From Victivallales bacterium (GTDB lineage Bacteria > Verrucomicrobiota > Lentisphaeria > Victivallales > UBA1829), in the NCBI GenBank assembly GCA_016285345.1, contig JAEEQN010000026.1, forward strand, positions 1-44,036: a DNA stretch of 44,036 nt, given 5' to 3'. The notes beneath the pieces are model-generated. The model made no database searches. It was not told where the DNA came from and saw nothing but the letters and a program-made list of their open reading frames with translations. A program made the translations under genes and the position numbers. Positions 25,628-36,138 of this stretch are shown here, one piece after another. Numbering within the stretch: the stretch's first letter is position 1; each line of letters opens with the position of its first letter.

Positions 25628-26513
25628 CGCCGTCCGGCGGGCACCCGGGATCCCCGTTATCATGGGACCGACCGCCGCCGGGAAATCCGAGCTGGCGTTC
25701 GCCCTTGCCCGTGAATACGGCGGGGAAATCGTTTCCGCCGACTCCATGCAATTCTACCGCGGACTCGACATCGGCACTGCCAAACCGACCGCGGAAGAAC
25801 GCCGTCTGGTACCGCATCACCTGATCGATTCCCTGGACATCTCGGAAAAGTCCGACGTGTTCCGGTTTCGTACGGATGCTCTCCGCATCATCGGCGAAAT
25901 TCAGACGCGCGGCCATCTTCCGGTCGTAGCAGGCGGAAGCGGACTGTATCTTCATGCGCTCGTGTACGGGCTGGACTCACTTCCCGCGAAACAGAGTCTG
26001 CGCGACGAACTCGATGCGGCCTACGACAATGAGGAGCATTTTTCAGAACTCGCGGCAATCATGGAACGCGAATGTCCGCTGGATTTCAAGCGCTTCTATC
26101 CGCATCGGCGCAAGTTGATCCGTGCCCGTGAAGTCTTCCTGCTTTCCGGCAAACAAATATCCGAGCTTCAATCCGGCGGATTCACTCCCGACCCGGCATT
26201 CTCGCAGTTCGTGCTGGTCCGCGACCGCGCCGATCTGGTGAACAGGATACGCCGCCGTGCCGCAATGATGCTGGAATCCGGCTGGATCGAGGAAGCTCGG
26301 GAAATGCTCGCGAAAGGACTGCTTCAGGCGCCGACCGCATGGCAGGCCATCGGATATGCCCAGATCGGGAACTATCTGGCAGGAAAGATGACCCGTGACG
26401 AACTGCTGGAGTCCATCGTGATCGCGACGCGTCAGTATGCCCGGAGGCAGGCATCCTGGTTCCGCAGCCAGCACAAGGAAGCCGTTTTTCTCTCTGTTCC
26501 CGCTGAGGAATAA
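25596..26513 (+). CDS. miaA: tRNA dimethylallyltransferase
   Basis: Adds a dimethylallyl group to A37 of tRNAs reading UNN codons. 305 aa. P-loop GPTAAGKSELA (residues 24-34), SADSMQFYRGLDIGTAKPT, HHLID, VVAGGSGLYLHAL, and the C-terminal TAWQAIGYAQIGNYLAG and RQYARRQASWFR. Overlaps lspA by 32 bases, so probably translated from the same message. Complete and ordinary for the family. Confidence 0.95.
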   Translation: MTPATLRILLDAVRRAPGIPVIMGPTAAGKSELAFALAREYGGEIVSADSMQFYRGLDIGTAKPTAEERRLVPHHLIDSLDISEKSDVFRFRTDALRIIGEIQTRGHLPVVAGGSGLYLHALVYGLDSLPAKQSLRDELDAAYDNEEHFSELAAIMERECPLDFKRFYPHRRKLIRAREVFLLSGKQISELQSGGFTPDPAFSQFVLVRDRADLVNRIRRRAAMMLESGWIEEAREMLAKGLLQAPTAWQAIGYAQIGNYLAGKMTRDELLESIVIATRQYARRQASWFRSQHKEAVFLSVPAEE

Positions 26514-26623
26514 GGCAAAAACGACTGTACTATCAGCTGTTTCTTTTCAGTATCACATCCGTTCTTTTCATGGCTCTGTCCGTTTGCCTATATAATAAAT
26601 AGCAAAAGTTTTCTGTTTTTTGA

Positions 26624-26652
26624 TTGCATTTTCCTGAATTCCGTAGTATATT
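26624..26652 (+). promoter_or_regulatory. Promoter of the lptD-lysA unit
   Basis: TTGCAT (26624-26629), 17-bp spacer, TATATT (26647-26652). The first 16 bases are identical to the ackA promoter. Confidence 0.6.
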
Positions 26653-26695
26653 TCTTGTTAAATAATTATCCACAGACTGTTTTCGGAGAAAAACG

Positions 26696-29380
26696 TTGAA
26701 ATCCATCCGGACATATATTCTTTGCGCCATGACGGCCATGTTTCTGCTTCTGAGTGCGGCGGAAGCATACGGTCAAGGCGGGGATATTCCGTCGGTCCGG
26801 AGGTTCAATACCGACAGTTTAGTCAATGTCTCGGACATTGAAAAGCTGTCGAAACTGCCGGATAGTTTCGATGCGGCCGCCGACTCCTATGAGTTTGTAG
26901 GGGACAACCTGGTGGCACGCGGAAATGCCGTGATTCAGGCTCCCGGCACCGAGGTGTCCGCCGACAAAATCGTGATCAATCTCGACTCCGAGCTTTACGA
27001 TTTCGAAGCCGCCGGGAATGTTAAGTTCTGCGTCCTGTCGAGCGTCGTGCAGACCATGACAATGGAAAACTATCAGGCTATGCTGGAAAACCCGAGAGCC
27101 CGCGTGACGCTGCTCCGCTATGTCATGAACGACCTCGGCGAACAGCTCGCCGAAGTGGAAATCGTGACGGAATCCTCGGTGATTCGCGCCGAACGCGTGG
27201 CGGGCAACCTGTTGACGGGCGTGATCCAGTTCTCGAACTTCGCGCTGAAATCCGGCCTGTTCTACTGCGTCGGCGAACAGGCGGACCGTTTCTTCGACGG
27301 AACGCTGAAGGTCCACAAGGCCAGATTCACGACTTGCGAATACATCCAGGACGATCACGACCACTTCGCGATCGCCGCCTATGACGCCACGATCGAACCG
27401 AGGGAAAGCAACAGCAGCCTGTTCCACTACGACAACCAGCTTGGCGACCACAGCATCCTGATGAAGAACAACTTCCTGCAGATCTACGGCGTCCCCGTGT
27501 TCTGGCTGCCGGTCCTGTACAAGCCCTCCGACCTTTCGAGTTTCGGCGGCAAGATCGAGTTCGGCAGTAACAGCGACTGGGGCTGGTATATCCGCAGCGC
27601 AAAGCACTTCAAGCTCACGGACGAGCCGTACTGGAACATGAACCTGATGCTGGACTGGTACGAAGAACGCGGAATCGGATACGGCCTGACCTCCGACCTT
27701 CTCACTCCTGAATCCGCCACCGAATTTTCTTTCTACGGCATTTATGACCGGAACCGGTATGCGTACTGGGACCGCGACCTGAAAGACGGCGATCCGCATT
27801 ATCTGCTGAACAATTCCCGCCTCACGATTCCGTATTACCGTTATGAAGTACGCACGAACAACTTAACACACATCACAAATCGGCTGGACTTCCGGATGCA
27901 GATCGACCTCATCAGCGACTACGAGTATCTGCGGGATTTTTATGTCGGCCGGTTCAACTCCGAATATGAACCTCCGACTTACGCCTCGCTGGAATATCAG
28001 GGTGACAGATTCACCGCCAGCGCGTACATGACTCTTCGCATCAACGATTTCTACTCCACGGTCGACCGTCTGCCGGAACTGAGGCTGGATTTCCAGCGTC
28101 AGGAACTCTTCGCAAATCTCTACTATCAGGGTGAAATGTCCCTCACGCCGCTCTTCATGCGCTGGCGCAGATTCGACCGCGACATCCCGGGCGACGAGAA
28201 CTGGCACATCAGAAATTACGGCACGCTCCGGTTCGATTCTCTTCATATGCTCTACTATCCGATCAACCTATGGGGCATCAACATCATTCCGAGAACCGGC
28301 ATCCGCCTGACCGCGTATTCCAGCACTTCCGAACGGGAAGTCGGCGTCAAGGAGCTCGGCTACATGTCCATTGCGGACGAGGCCGAGGGAATTCCCCGGG
28401 GCTACCAGGTCACGAATTATGACTCGAAGGGCGGATCGAAATTCCGCGTGATCGGCGAACTCGGCGTCGAAGTCAATACGAAGTTCTACCATGCCTGGCA
28501 GGATGTGAAGAGCGCGTATTGGGGCCTTGACGGTCTGCGCCACGTGGTTACGCCGTATGTGAACTACACCTATATCCCGCGGCCGACTGTGAACGCCGAC
28601 AACCTGTATTATTTCGACGAGATCGACCGCATCACCGAGCAGCATTTCGTCCGGTTCGGCATCACGAACCGGCTGCAGACGCGCCGGAACGGAGAGATCT
28701 ACGAGTGGATGTCGCTGGAAAACTATTGGGACCTTTTTATTCACACCTCCGACGGATTCAACAACATCGGCGACTTCGGCACGATCTTCAAGTTCCGGCC
28801 AACAAAAGAACTCACGATTTCCGCCGAACTGCTGCTGGACATCGGCAACAACGGCGACCACGATTACGAGGTGCGGCGCGGCGGTTCGTATGCAGGACGG
28901 CCCGGCATCAACGGGACGGCAATCAACCGTCTGACAACCTCAATCGATTACAGGTTTGCCCCGGAATGGCGTATTTATGGGAGCTATACGTATTCGGACG
29001 CATTCCTGCAACGATCCGTCTACTCCATGGGTACACAGTTCTCCACGATCACGGCCGCATCCATGATGGTCTCGCCGACGACGCGTTCCCAGGTGGTCAG
29101 CGGCGGATTCGAATTCCCGCTGCTCATCGACAAGGACCTGCACGGCTACACGCGGTGTTCCTACGACATTGACCAGAATTTGGTCAAGAATGCCTGTATC
29201 GGCCTCACGAAACGGTTCCACTGCTGGTACGTCGCCGCCGAATGCGGCACGGGCCAAAAGTGGCAACGCCATAGAAACGGCGAATACTCGCAGCGCCTGA
29301 AAAACTACCTTGCCATTTCCGTCGGACTCACGGCCATGCCCGGCTTCTCGTTCGGGCCCAGAGTCGGTATAGGGAATTAA
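26696..29380 (+). CDS. lptD: LPS-assembly outer-membrane protein LptD
   Basis: Outer-membrane beta-barrel that inserts lipopolysaccharide into the outer leaflet. 894 aa. Starts with TTG at 26696, supported by GGAG 7 bases upstream and by the signal peptide it creates (SIRTYILCAMTAMFLLLS, cleavage near residue 26). Residues about 55-200 form the LptA/OstA-like domain (ARGNAVIQAPGTEVSADKIVIN), followed by FYCVGEQADRFFDGTLKVHKARFTTCEY and IYGVPVFWLPVLYKPSD, typical of LptD, and a Tyr/Trp-rich barrel to the C-terminus. Somewhat longer than E. coli LptD (784). Shows that the cell is Gram-negative with LPS. Confidence 0.88.
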   Translation: MKSIRTYILCAMTAMFLLLSAAEAYGQGGDIPSVRRFNTDSLVNVSDIEKLSKLPDSFDAAADSYEFVGDNLVARGNAVIQAPGTEVSADKIVINLDSELYDFEAAGNVKFCVLSSVVQTMTMENYQAMLENPRARVTLLRYVMNDLGEQLAEVEIVTESSVIRAERVAGNLLTGVIQFSNFALKSGLFYCVGEQADRFFDGTLKVHKARFTTCEYIQDDHDHFAIAAYDATIEPRESNSSLFHYDNQLGDHSILMKNNFLQIYGVPVFWLPVLYKPSDLSSFGGKIEFGSNSDWGWYIRSAKHFKLTDEPYWNMNLMLDWYEERGIGYGLTSDLLTPESATEFSFYGIYDRNRYAYWDRDLKDGDPHYLLNNSRLTIPYYRYEVRTNNLTHITNRLDFRMQIDLISDYEYLRDFYVGRFNSEYEPPTYASLEYQGDRFTASAYMTLRINDFYSTVDRLPELRLDFQRQELFANLYYQGEMSLTPLFMRWRRFDRDIPGDENWHIRNYGTLRFDSLHMLYYPINLWGINIIPRTGIRLTAYSSTSEREVGVKELGYMSIADEAEGIPRGYQVTNYDSKGGSKFRVIGELGVEVNTKFYHAWQDVKSAYWGLDGLRHVVTPYVNYTYIPRPTVNADNLYYFDEIDRITEQHFVRFGITNRLQTRRNGEIYEWMSLENYWDLFIHTSDGFNNIGDFGTIFKFRPTKELTISAELLLDIGNNGDHDYEVRRGGSYAGRPGINGTAINRLTTSIDYRFAPEWRIYGSYTYSDAFLQRSVYSMGTQFSTITAASMMVSPTTRSQVVSGGFEFPLLIDKDLHGYTRCSYDIDQNLVKNACIGLTKRFHCWYVAAECGTGQKWQRHRNGEYSQRLKNYLAISVGLTAMPGFSFGPRVGIGN

Positions 29381-29409
29381 GCAATGACATATTGAAAGGT
29401 ATTGCAACC

Positions 29410-30678
29410 ATGAAGTTTGAACAGGACAAGATCAAAATCGGAGATATCCCAGTTGCGGATCTCGCCGCAAAATACGGGACCCCGCTTTATGTTTACGACG
29501 AACAGAAGATTCGCGACAACTACAGGCGCGCGGTCGCGACATTCAGGAAATACTATCCCGATTTCCGCATGTTCTATGCCGTGAAGTGCTGTAACAATCC
29601 GGCTATCGTGAATATCCTCCGCCAGGAGGGTGCTGGCGCGGACTGCGCCAGCGTGAACGAAATTCTGCTGGCGAAATCCGTCGGGATCACCGGTGAAAAC
29701 ATCATGTTCAGCGGCAACTTTCTCTCCGACGAGGACCTGCGTCAAGGCATCGAGACCGGAGCCGTCATCAACCTCGACGACGAAAGCCTGTTCCCGCGCC
29801 TCCTGAGATTCGGCGTGCCGGAAGTCATATCGTTCCGCGTGAACCCGGGCTACGGCAAGAGCAACGTCGGTGAGTACGTGACAAATGCCGGACCGAAGGC
29901 AAAGTTCGGCATCCATCCGGACAAAGTCACCGCCGCGTTCCGCATGGCGAAGGAAGCCGGCGTGAAGCGTTTCGGCGTACACATGATGACAGGTTCCTGC
30001 ATCACCGATGCGGACTATTTCCCCTTCGTCACGAAGCTGCTGATGGAAATCGTGTGCAAGACAAGTAAAGAACTCGGAATCGACTTTGAGTTCATCGACC
30101 TCGGCGGCGGACTCGGGATCCCGTATGAACCCGGCGAAGCGTCCCTGGACCTGGAAGCCGCCGCGAAGAAGACCGCCGACGTCTTCAAATCATTCGTGGA
30201 ACAGTACGGCATGAAGCCGCCGCGCCTCGAAATGGAGCCCGCGCGCTACTTCGTCGGCAACGCCGGATATGTGATCGGCCGCGTCCACGCGGTGAAGGAA
30301 TCCTACACGAAAATCGTGGGCACCGACGTCGGCATGAACGTGCTCGTGCGACCCGCCTTCTACGGTTCCTACCACCACATCTACGTCGACGGCAAGGAAA
30401 GCGAGCCGCGCGAAAACCTGGGCCTCTGCGGCCAGCTCTGCGAGAACACCGACTACTGGGTCAAGGAACGCAGCCTGCCCGCCAGCCTGGCTCCAGGCGA
30501 CCTCATCGTGGTGGAGAATGCCGGAGCCTACGGATTCGGCATGAGCTACCAGTATAACGGCCGTCTGCGCGCCGCCGAAGTGCTTGTGAACGGTTCCGAT
30601 GCGACGGTGATCCGCGACCGCGAGACGTTCGACGACATGATCAATCACACGCATGTGCCGGAGCGTCTGAAAAAATAA
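29410..30678 (+). CDS. lysA: Diaminopimelate decarboxylase-type enzyme
   Basis: PLP enzyme for the last step of lysine synthesis. 422 aa from the ATG at 29410 (GAAAGG upstream); a Met 6 codons earlier is possible. Fold type III: FYAVKCCNN with PLP Lys59, FSGNFLSDEDL, VHMMTGSCI, DLGGGLGIPYEPG, EPARYFVGNAGYVI, CGQLCENTDYW and NAGAYGFGMSYQYNGR. All are typical of LysA; carboxynorspermidine or ornithine decarboxylases of the same fold lack this set. Placed 29 bases after lptD. Confidence 0.9.
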   Translation: MKFEQDKIKIGDIPVADLAAKYGTPLYVYDEQKIRDNYRRAVATFRKYYPDFRMFYAVKCCNNPAIVNILRQEGAGADCASVNEILLAKSVGITGENIMFSGNFLSDEDLRQGIETGAVINLDDESLFPRLLRFGVPEVISFRVNPGYGKSNVGEYVTNAGPKAKFGIHPDKVTAAFRMAKEAGVKRFGVHMMTGSCITDADYFPFVTKLLMEIVCKTSKELGIDFEFIDLGGGLGIPYEPGEASLDLEAAAKKTADVFKSFVEQYGMKPPRLEMEPARYFVGNAGYVIGRVHAVKESYTKIVGTDVGMNVLVRPAFYGSYHHIYVDGKESEPRENLGLCGQLCENTDYWVKERSLPASLAPGDLIVVENAGAYGFGMSYQYNGRLRAAEVLVNGSDATVIRDRETFDDMINHTHVPERLKK

Positions 30679-30699
30679 CAGAAAAAACAGGAAACACGC

Positions 30700-30727
30700 T
30701 TTACTTCCTGCAAATGCAGAGTAAATT
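30700..30727 (+). promoter_or_regulatory. Possible promoter of mreB
   Basis: TTTACT (30700-30705), 16-bp spacer, TAAATT (30722-30727), overlapped by an imperfect TTTAC/GTAAA, CTGC/GCAG hairpin. Weak match. Confidence 0.3.
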
Positions 30728-30779
30728 ATGGATATGCGATGATGCAGCCTGAGAACACGAACCGCCGGAGGGCATAAAT

Positions 30780-31787
<1,008 letters not shown>

Positions 31788-31815
31788 GGCGGCGGCATCC
31801 GGTTCCCGATCTGAA

Positions 31816-32883
31816 ATGGCTGAAACCGAACGCTACATCACCTCGACGCTGAACCGCCGCGACGAGACCGTCGAAAAGACGCTCCGTCCGCAGAAATTCG
31901 AGGACTTCCCCGGTCAGGACAGCGTCAAGGAACGCCTGAAAGTCTACGTCGAGGCCGCCAAACAGCGCAACGAACCGCTCGGGCATCTCCTCCTCTACGG
32001 TCCGCCCGGACTCGGCAAGACCACGCTCGCCTACATCATCGCAAACGAAAAAGGCGCGAGCATCAAATCCTCCAGCGGCCCGGTCATCGAAAAACCCGGC
32101 GACCTCGCCGGCCTGCTCACGTCCATGGAGGACGGCGACATCCTCTTCATCGACGAGATCCACCGCCTGAACACGGCCGTGGAGGAATACCTCTACAGCG
32201 CCATGGAGGACTATTTCATCGACATCATGCTGGACCAGGGGCCCGGCGCGCGGTCCGTGCGCCTGAATCTCGCCAAATTCACGCTCATCGGCGCGACCAC
32301 GCGGCAGGGGCTGCTCTCCGCGCCGCTCCGCGCCAGATTCAAGCTCGCGCCTCGCCTGGACTACTACGACCCGGAAAATCTGCAGAGGATCGTCCAGCGG
32401 TCCGCCCGCATCCTGAACGTCGGGATCACCCCGGAAGCCGCGTTCGAGATCGCCCGCAGAAGCCGTGGCACCCCGCGCATCGCCAACAATCTGCTGTCCT
32501 GGGCGCGCGACTTCGCGCAGGTACGCGGCGACGGCACGATCGACGACGAGACCGCCCGCAAGGCGCTCTCCATGATGGAGATCGACAGCAACGGCCTCGA
32601 CGAGATGGACAAGCGCATCCTCGAAACCATCGTCGCGAATTTCAACGGCGGCCCGGTCGGCCTGAACTCGCTCGCCGTCGCCATCGGCGAAGACCCCGGC
32701 ACCATCGAGGAAGTCTACGAGCCCTACCTCATCCAGGAAGGATACCTCATGCGTTCGCCGCAGGGACGCATCGCCACCGACAAATCCTGGTCGCTCTTCG
32801 GCCTCACCGCGAAAAACAGACTGACCGGACGCGGCTCCTCCGGCAGAAAAAACGATTCCGACCAGCCCGATTTCTTCCAGTAA
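31816..32883 (+). CDS. ruvB: Holliday junction branch migration ATPase
   Basis: 355 aa, the motor of RuvAB. Walker A GPPGLGKTT (near residue 63), Walker B ILFIDEIHRL, sensor 1 LIGATTR, arginine-finger region LRARF, and the C-terminal winged helix (PVGLNSLAVAIGEDPGTIEEVYEPYLIQEGYLMRSPQGR). A 25-residue polar C-terminal tail is variable. Starts 28 bases after mreB. ruvA and ruvC are not in the window. Confidence 0.97.
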   Translation: MAETERYITSTLNRRDETVEKTLRPQKFEDFPGQDSVKERLKVYVEAAKQRNEPLGHLLLYGPPGLGKTTLAYIIANEKGASIKSSSGPVIEKPGDLAGLLTSMEDGDILFIDEIHRLNTAVEEYLYSAMEDYFIDIMLDQGPGARSVRLNLAKFTLIGATTRQGLLSAPLRARFKLAPRLDYYDPENLQRIVQRSARILNVGITPEAAFEIARRSRGTPRIANNLLSWARDFAQVRGDGTIDDETARKALSMMEIDSNGLDEMDKRILETIVANFNGGPVGLNSLAVAIGEDPGTIEEVYEPYLIQEGYLMRSPQGRIATDKSWSLFGLTAKNRLTGRGSSGRKNDSDQPDFFQ

Positions 32884-32921
32884 CCCCAACGCATCCGATT
32901 CTCGCGCACCCCGCGCATCCT

Positions 32922-33671
32922 ATGAAAACCGACCTGATCCTTCCATTCTATAAACCCCATGAAGGGTGGCTGAATCATCTGCTCGAATCCGTTACGGCGC
33001 TCAGAAAGGCACTGAACGAACGCGGCTCGACTTTATGTGTAATCCTCGCCAATGACGGCTCACCGAAGTCCTGCTACCCGGACGAGGCGCTGGACGCCAT
33101 CCGCGCGGTCGCCGACGAGTTCATTTTTTCCACTTACGACGTGAATCACGGAAAAGGCTATTGCCTGCGTCATGCCGTTCAGAAAGCGGACGGAGACATC
33201 CAGATCTACACCGACGGCGATTTCCCGTTCGGCTGGCAGTGCGCCGCCGAAGCGTTCGACCGACTGAAATCCGGCGCGGACGTCGTAATGGGCGTGCGCG
33301 GCTCCGACTACGGCAAGGCCCTGCATTCGCTCCGCAAGTTCATTTCGAAGGGCATGCGCCGTCTGAACCGGTTCCTGCTCGGAATGCCGGAACGCTACCT
33401 CGACACGCAGGCCGGGATGAAGGCATTCAAAGGGGACGGAAAACAGGCGTTCCTGGACACCACGGTCGACACCTTTCTGTTCGATACCGAGTTCATCCTG
33501 CTCGCCTGGGACCGCGGGCTCCGCATCGACACGATCCCGCTCACGTTGCGGCCCGGCCTCTCCTTCTCGAAAATGGGCTGGCGCGTGCTGTTCCGCGAGC
33601 TCGGACACTTCCTCCGCATCATGCCCGCGCACTGGTTCCGCGAGAAACAGCACCGTCCGGCACAGGACTGA
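32922..33671 (+). CDS. Family 2 (GT-A) glycosyltransferase
   Basis: 249 aa, no membrane segment. MKTDLILPFYKPHEGWLNHLLES opens the fold; ILANDGSP is the nucleotide-sugar segment and YTDGDFPFGW carries the DxD-type metal motif. GKGYCLRHAVQKADGD and GVRGSDYGK also fit dolichyl-phosphate-mannose-synthase-like GT2 enzymes. The acceptor is unknown. Starts 38 bases after ruvB and is separated by 3 bases from the deacetylase gene, so the two probably act on the same surface glycan. Confidence 0.82.
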   Translation: MKTDLILPFYKPHEGWLNHLLESVTALRKALNERGSTLCVILANDGSPKSCYPDEALDAIRAVADEFIFSTYDVNHGKGYCLRHAVQKADGDIQIYTDGDFPFGWQCAAEAFDRLKSGADVVMGVRGSDYGKALHSLRKFISKGMRRLNRFLLGMPERYLDTQAGMKAFKGDGKQAFLDTTVDTFLFDTEFILLAWDRGLRIDTIPLTLRPGLSFSKMGWRVLFRELGHFLRIMPAHWFREKQHRPAQD

Positions 33672-33674
33672 CCG

Positions 33675-34466
33675 ATGAAAAGCATCCTGCTTTCGTTCGA
33701 CATCGAGGAATTCGACCTGCCGACCGAGTTCGGCGTGGAGATCTCCCGCGACGACATGTTTTCCATCGCGGGCGAGGGTACGCGGCGCATCCTCAAAATC
33801 GTGAATGAAGCAGGCGCGCATGTCACGTTCTTCGTGACGGCGGCATTCGCGCTGGAGTTCCCCGATCTCGTGCGCGAGATGAAGTCATCCGGCCACGAAA
33901 TCGCGTCCCACGGATATTCCCACACCACGTTCGAGCCAGCCGACCTGAAGCGTTCCCGCGAAGCGCTGGAGGAGATCATTGATTCGCCCGTCCGCGGATT
34001 CCGCATGGCGCGTCTCGCGAAGGTCGGCAAACAGGACATCCTGGACGCCGGATACGAGTACGAATCCTCCCTGAATCCCGTCTGGCTGCCGGGCCGCTAC
34101 AGCAATTTCACCGCGCCGCTGAAACCCTTCCGTGAGGCGTGCGGCCTGTGTCAGATGCCCGTGTCCGCCCTGCCCGTGGTCCGCTTTCCGCTATTCTGGC
34201 TTTCCTTCAAGAATCTCCCGCCGGCGCTCTACATCCCGATGGCAAAGACCGCCATGTCCGCCACCGGGTTCTTCAACATGTATTCGCATCCGTGGGAATA
34301 CCACGAGCGCGCCGCGGAACCCCAATGGAAAATCCCCGGCTACATCGTCCGTCATGCCGGCGAATCCCAGTGCAGCCGCCTGCGCCGTCTGATCGCGAGC
34401 CTCGGCCGATCCGGCACGTTCGAGACCTTCAGCGCGTATCTCGACCGGCTCCAGGCGGCGAAATAG
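33675..34466 (+). CDS. Polysaccharide deacetylase (NodB-type, carbohydrate esterase 4)
   Basis: 263 aa. Opens LLSFDIEEFDLP, which supplies the catalytic/metal Asp, then THVTFFVTAAF-like strand and the metal-binding HEIASHGYSHTTF (HxxxH). GFRMARLAKV continues the core, but the classical final His motif is not clear; NMYSHPWEYH may supply it. No signal peptide, so it probably acts in the cytoplasm on a lipid-linked or nucleotide-linked sugar made with the adjacent glycosyltransferase. Last gene before a strong terminator. Confidence 0.8.
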   Translation: MKSILLSFDIEEFDLPTEFGVEISRDDMFSIAGEGTRRILKIVNEAGAHVTFFVTAAFALEFPDLVREMKSSGHEIASHGYSHTTFEPADLKRSREALEEIIDSPVRGFRMARLAKVGKQDILDAGYEYESSLNPVWLPGRYSNFTAPLKPFREACGLCQMPVSALPVVRFPLFWLSFKNLPPALYIPMAKTAMSATGFFNMYSHPWEYHERAAEPQWKIPGYIVRHAGESQCSRLRRLIASLGRSGTFETFSAYLDRLQAAK

Positions 34467-34626
34467 TCTTCCTTTTTTGCGAAGTATATTAGGCGGATTC
34501 CGTCTCCGTCAAAAGTGTCCGTCATTCCGCCGTCATTCCGTCATTTCATTGATTTGGAAAGATTTGACATTCCTTCATCCATCATTTCCGAGATAACGGC
34601 AAGAAACTAACAAACCGATAAAAACC

Positions 34627-34672
34627 AGCCCCGGAATCTTGCATCAAGCATGGTTCCGGGGCTAATCTTTTT
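34627..34672. terminator. Bidirectional intrinsic terminator
   Basis: AGCCCCGGAA (34627-34636) / TTCCGGGGCT (34654-34663), 10-bp perfect stem. Followed by AATCTTTTT on the plus strand and by GGTTTTTATC on the minus strand, so it can stop both the mreB-deacetylase transcript and ackA. The 160 bases before it (34467-34626) hold CGTCATTCCG direct repeats and no gene. Confidence 0.8.
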
Positions 34673-34722
34673 CAGTACAATGTGTCCGAGCAGAGCCGGA
34701 CACTATCGCAGGAGACTTCGTC

Positions 34723-35931
34723 TCAGAGACCGAGGGTTTTGACGGTCTCGAGAGCGATCATCAGCTCTTCGTTGGTGGGCATGACGATTGCCTTCCAGGC
34801 GCTGTCGTCGGTGGAGATGACGCCGGCCTTGCCGAAGCATTCCTTGTTCTTCGCGTCGTCGCACTTGATGCCGAGGCAGGCGATGCCGTCGAGGATGGCC
34901 TTGCGTTCCGGGATGGAGTGTTCGCCGATGCCACCGGTGAAGACGATGGCGTCCGCGCCGCCGAGGAGCACGTAGTAGGAGCCGATGTACTTGACGATGC
35001 GGCGGATGAACATCTTGAGGGCAAGTGCGGCGTCCTTGTTGCCGGAGTCGGCCGCGTTCACGATGTCGCGCATGTCGCCGCTGCCGATGCCGCCGATGGC
35101 GAGGAGGCCGGACTTCTTGTTCAGGATGGTGTCGACGTCCTTGGCGGTGTTGCCGACTTCGACCATGCGGAGGACGGCGGCGGGGTCCATGTCGCCGCTG
35201 CGGGTGCCCATCATGAGGCCTTCGAGCGGGGTGAGGCCCATCGTTGTGTCGATGACCTTGCCGTTCTTGACGGCGGCCATGCTGCAGCCGTTGCCGAGGT
35301 GGCAAGTGATGATCGTGATGTCTTCGGGCTTCTTGCCGAGGAATTCGGCGGTGGAGAGGGTCACGAAACGATGGCTGGTGCCGTGGAATCCGTACTTGCG
35401 GATGCCGTATTTCTTGTAGAACTCCATCGGGATGGCGTAGAGGTAGGCCTCCGGGGGCATGGTCTGGTGGAACTGCGTGTCGAACACGGCCACGTTCGGA
35501 ACGCCGGCGAAAATCTCTTCGCAGGCTTCGATGCCGCTGAGGTTGGCGGGGTTGTGGAGCGGTCCCAGCGGGATGCACTCGCGGATGATGTCCTTGACCG
35601 CTTCGTCGACCTTGACCGGGGCGGTGACCTTTTCGCCGCCGTGGAGCACGCGGTGGCCGATCGCCTTGACTTCGGACAGGCTCTTCAGGACGCCGATCCG
35701 CGGATCGACGAGCTTGGCGCAGACCGCGCGGAGACCGTCGGAATGATTCTTCACGCCTTCGGGGGATTCTTCGAACTTGAAACCGTCCGGACGCTTGATG
35801 ATGAGGTTCGGAGTCGGGGTGCCGACGCGCTCCACGAGACCGGATGCGATGACGGTGTTGCTGCCGCCTTCCATCTCGAAAAGGGTGAATTTGAGGGAGG
35901 AGCTGCCGGAGTTGATCACGAGAATTTTCAT
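34723..35931 (-). CDS. ackA: Acetate kinase
   Basis: Interconverts acetyl phosphate plus ADP and acetate plus ATP. 402 aa from the ATG at 35931 (AGGATT upstream; E. coli 400); a frame extending 25 codons upstream covers the promoter and is rejected. Visible motifs: ILVINSGSSSLKF, HRVLHGGEK, HNPANLSGI, FDTQFHQTMP, the RKYGFHGTSHRFV segment, ITCHLGNGCSMAAV, GTRSGDMDP and VFTGGIGEHS. No pta gene is adjacent. Own promoter; terminates toward 34.6 kb. Confidence 0.96.
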   Translation of the reverse strand: MKILVINSGSSSLKFTLFEMEGGSNTVIASGLVERVGTPTPNLIIKRPDGFKFEESPEGVKNHSDGLRAVCAKLVDPRIGVLKSLSEVKAIGHRVLHGGEKVTAPVKVDEAVKDIIRECIPLGPLHNPANLSGIEACEEIFAGVPNVAVFDTQFHQTMPPEAYLYAIPMEFYKKYGIRKYGFHGTSHRFVTLSTAEFLGKKPEDITIITCHLGNGCSMAAVKNGKVIDTTMGLTPLEGLMMGTRSGDMDPAAVLRMVEVGNTAKDVDTILNKKSGLLAIGGIGSGDMRDIVNAADSGNKDAALALKMFIRRIVKYIGSYYVLLGGADAIVFTGGIGEHSIPERKAILDGIACLGIKCDDAKNKECFGKAGVISTDDSAWKAIVMPTNEELMIALETVKTLGL

Positions 35932-35977
35932 GCGGAATCCTTTATGGTTTCGGGGTTTAAAATCGAAGAAAGTAAAT

Positions 35978-36006
35978 AATATAGCATAATATTCAGGAAA
36001 ATGCAA
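35978..36006 (-). promoter_or_regulatory. Promoter of ackA
   Basis: Minus strand TTGCAT (36006-36001), 17-bp spacer, TATATT (35983-35978). Confidence 0.65.
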
Positions 36007-36085
36007 GGAAAGGCGGCACGATACGAGCGTTTTTCTTATGGAAACGGTTTGTTTTCGCGGGATGGGGACGGGGAAAGCCGGAGAA

Positions 36086-36124
36086 AAGAAAAACCGCTGG
36101 AAACCTGCTTGTTTCCAGTGGTTT
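36086..36124 (-). terminator. Terminator of the interrupted tRNA-Ile gene
   Basis: Minus strand AAACCACTGGAAAC (36124-36111), loop AAGCAG, GTTTCCAGCGGTTT (36104-36091) with one G-U type pair, then TTCTTTTC. It starts 14 bases after the tRNA CCA end, where a tRNA terminator belongs. Confidence 0.7.
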
Positions 36125-36138
36125 AGATCGGTGCGGCA

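Noticed and set aside
26533..26739. 68-codon minus-strand frame upstream of lptD
   Set aside because: It covers the lptD promoter and start, has no ribosome site and no recognisable product.
34485..34672. A small RNA between a TATATT at 34485 and the terminator at 34627
   Set aside because: No acceptable -35 lies 16-18 bp upstream; the region is explained as the 3' end of the preceding operon.
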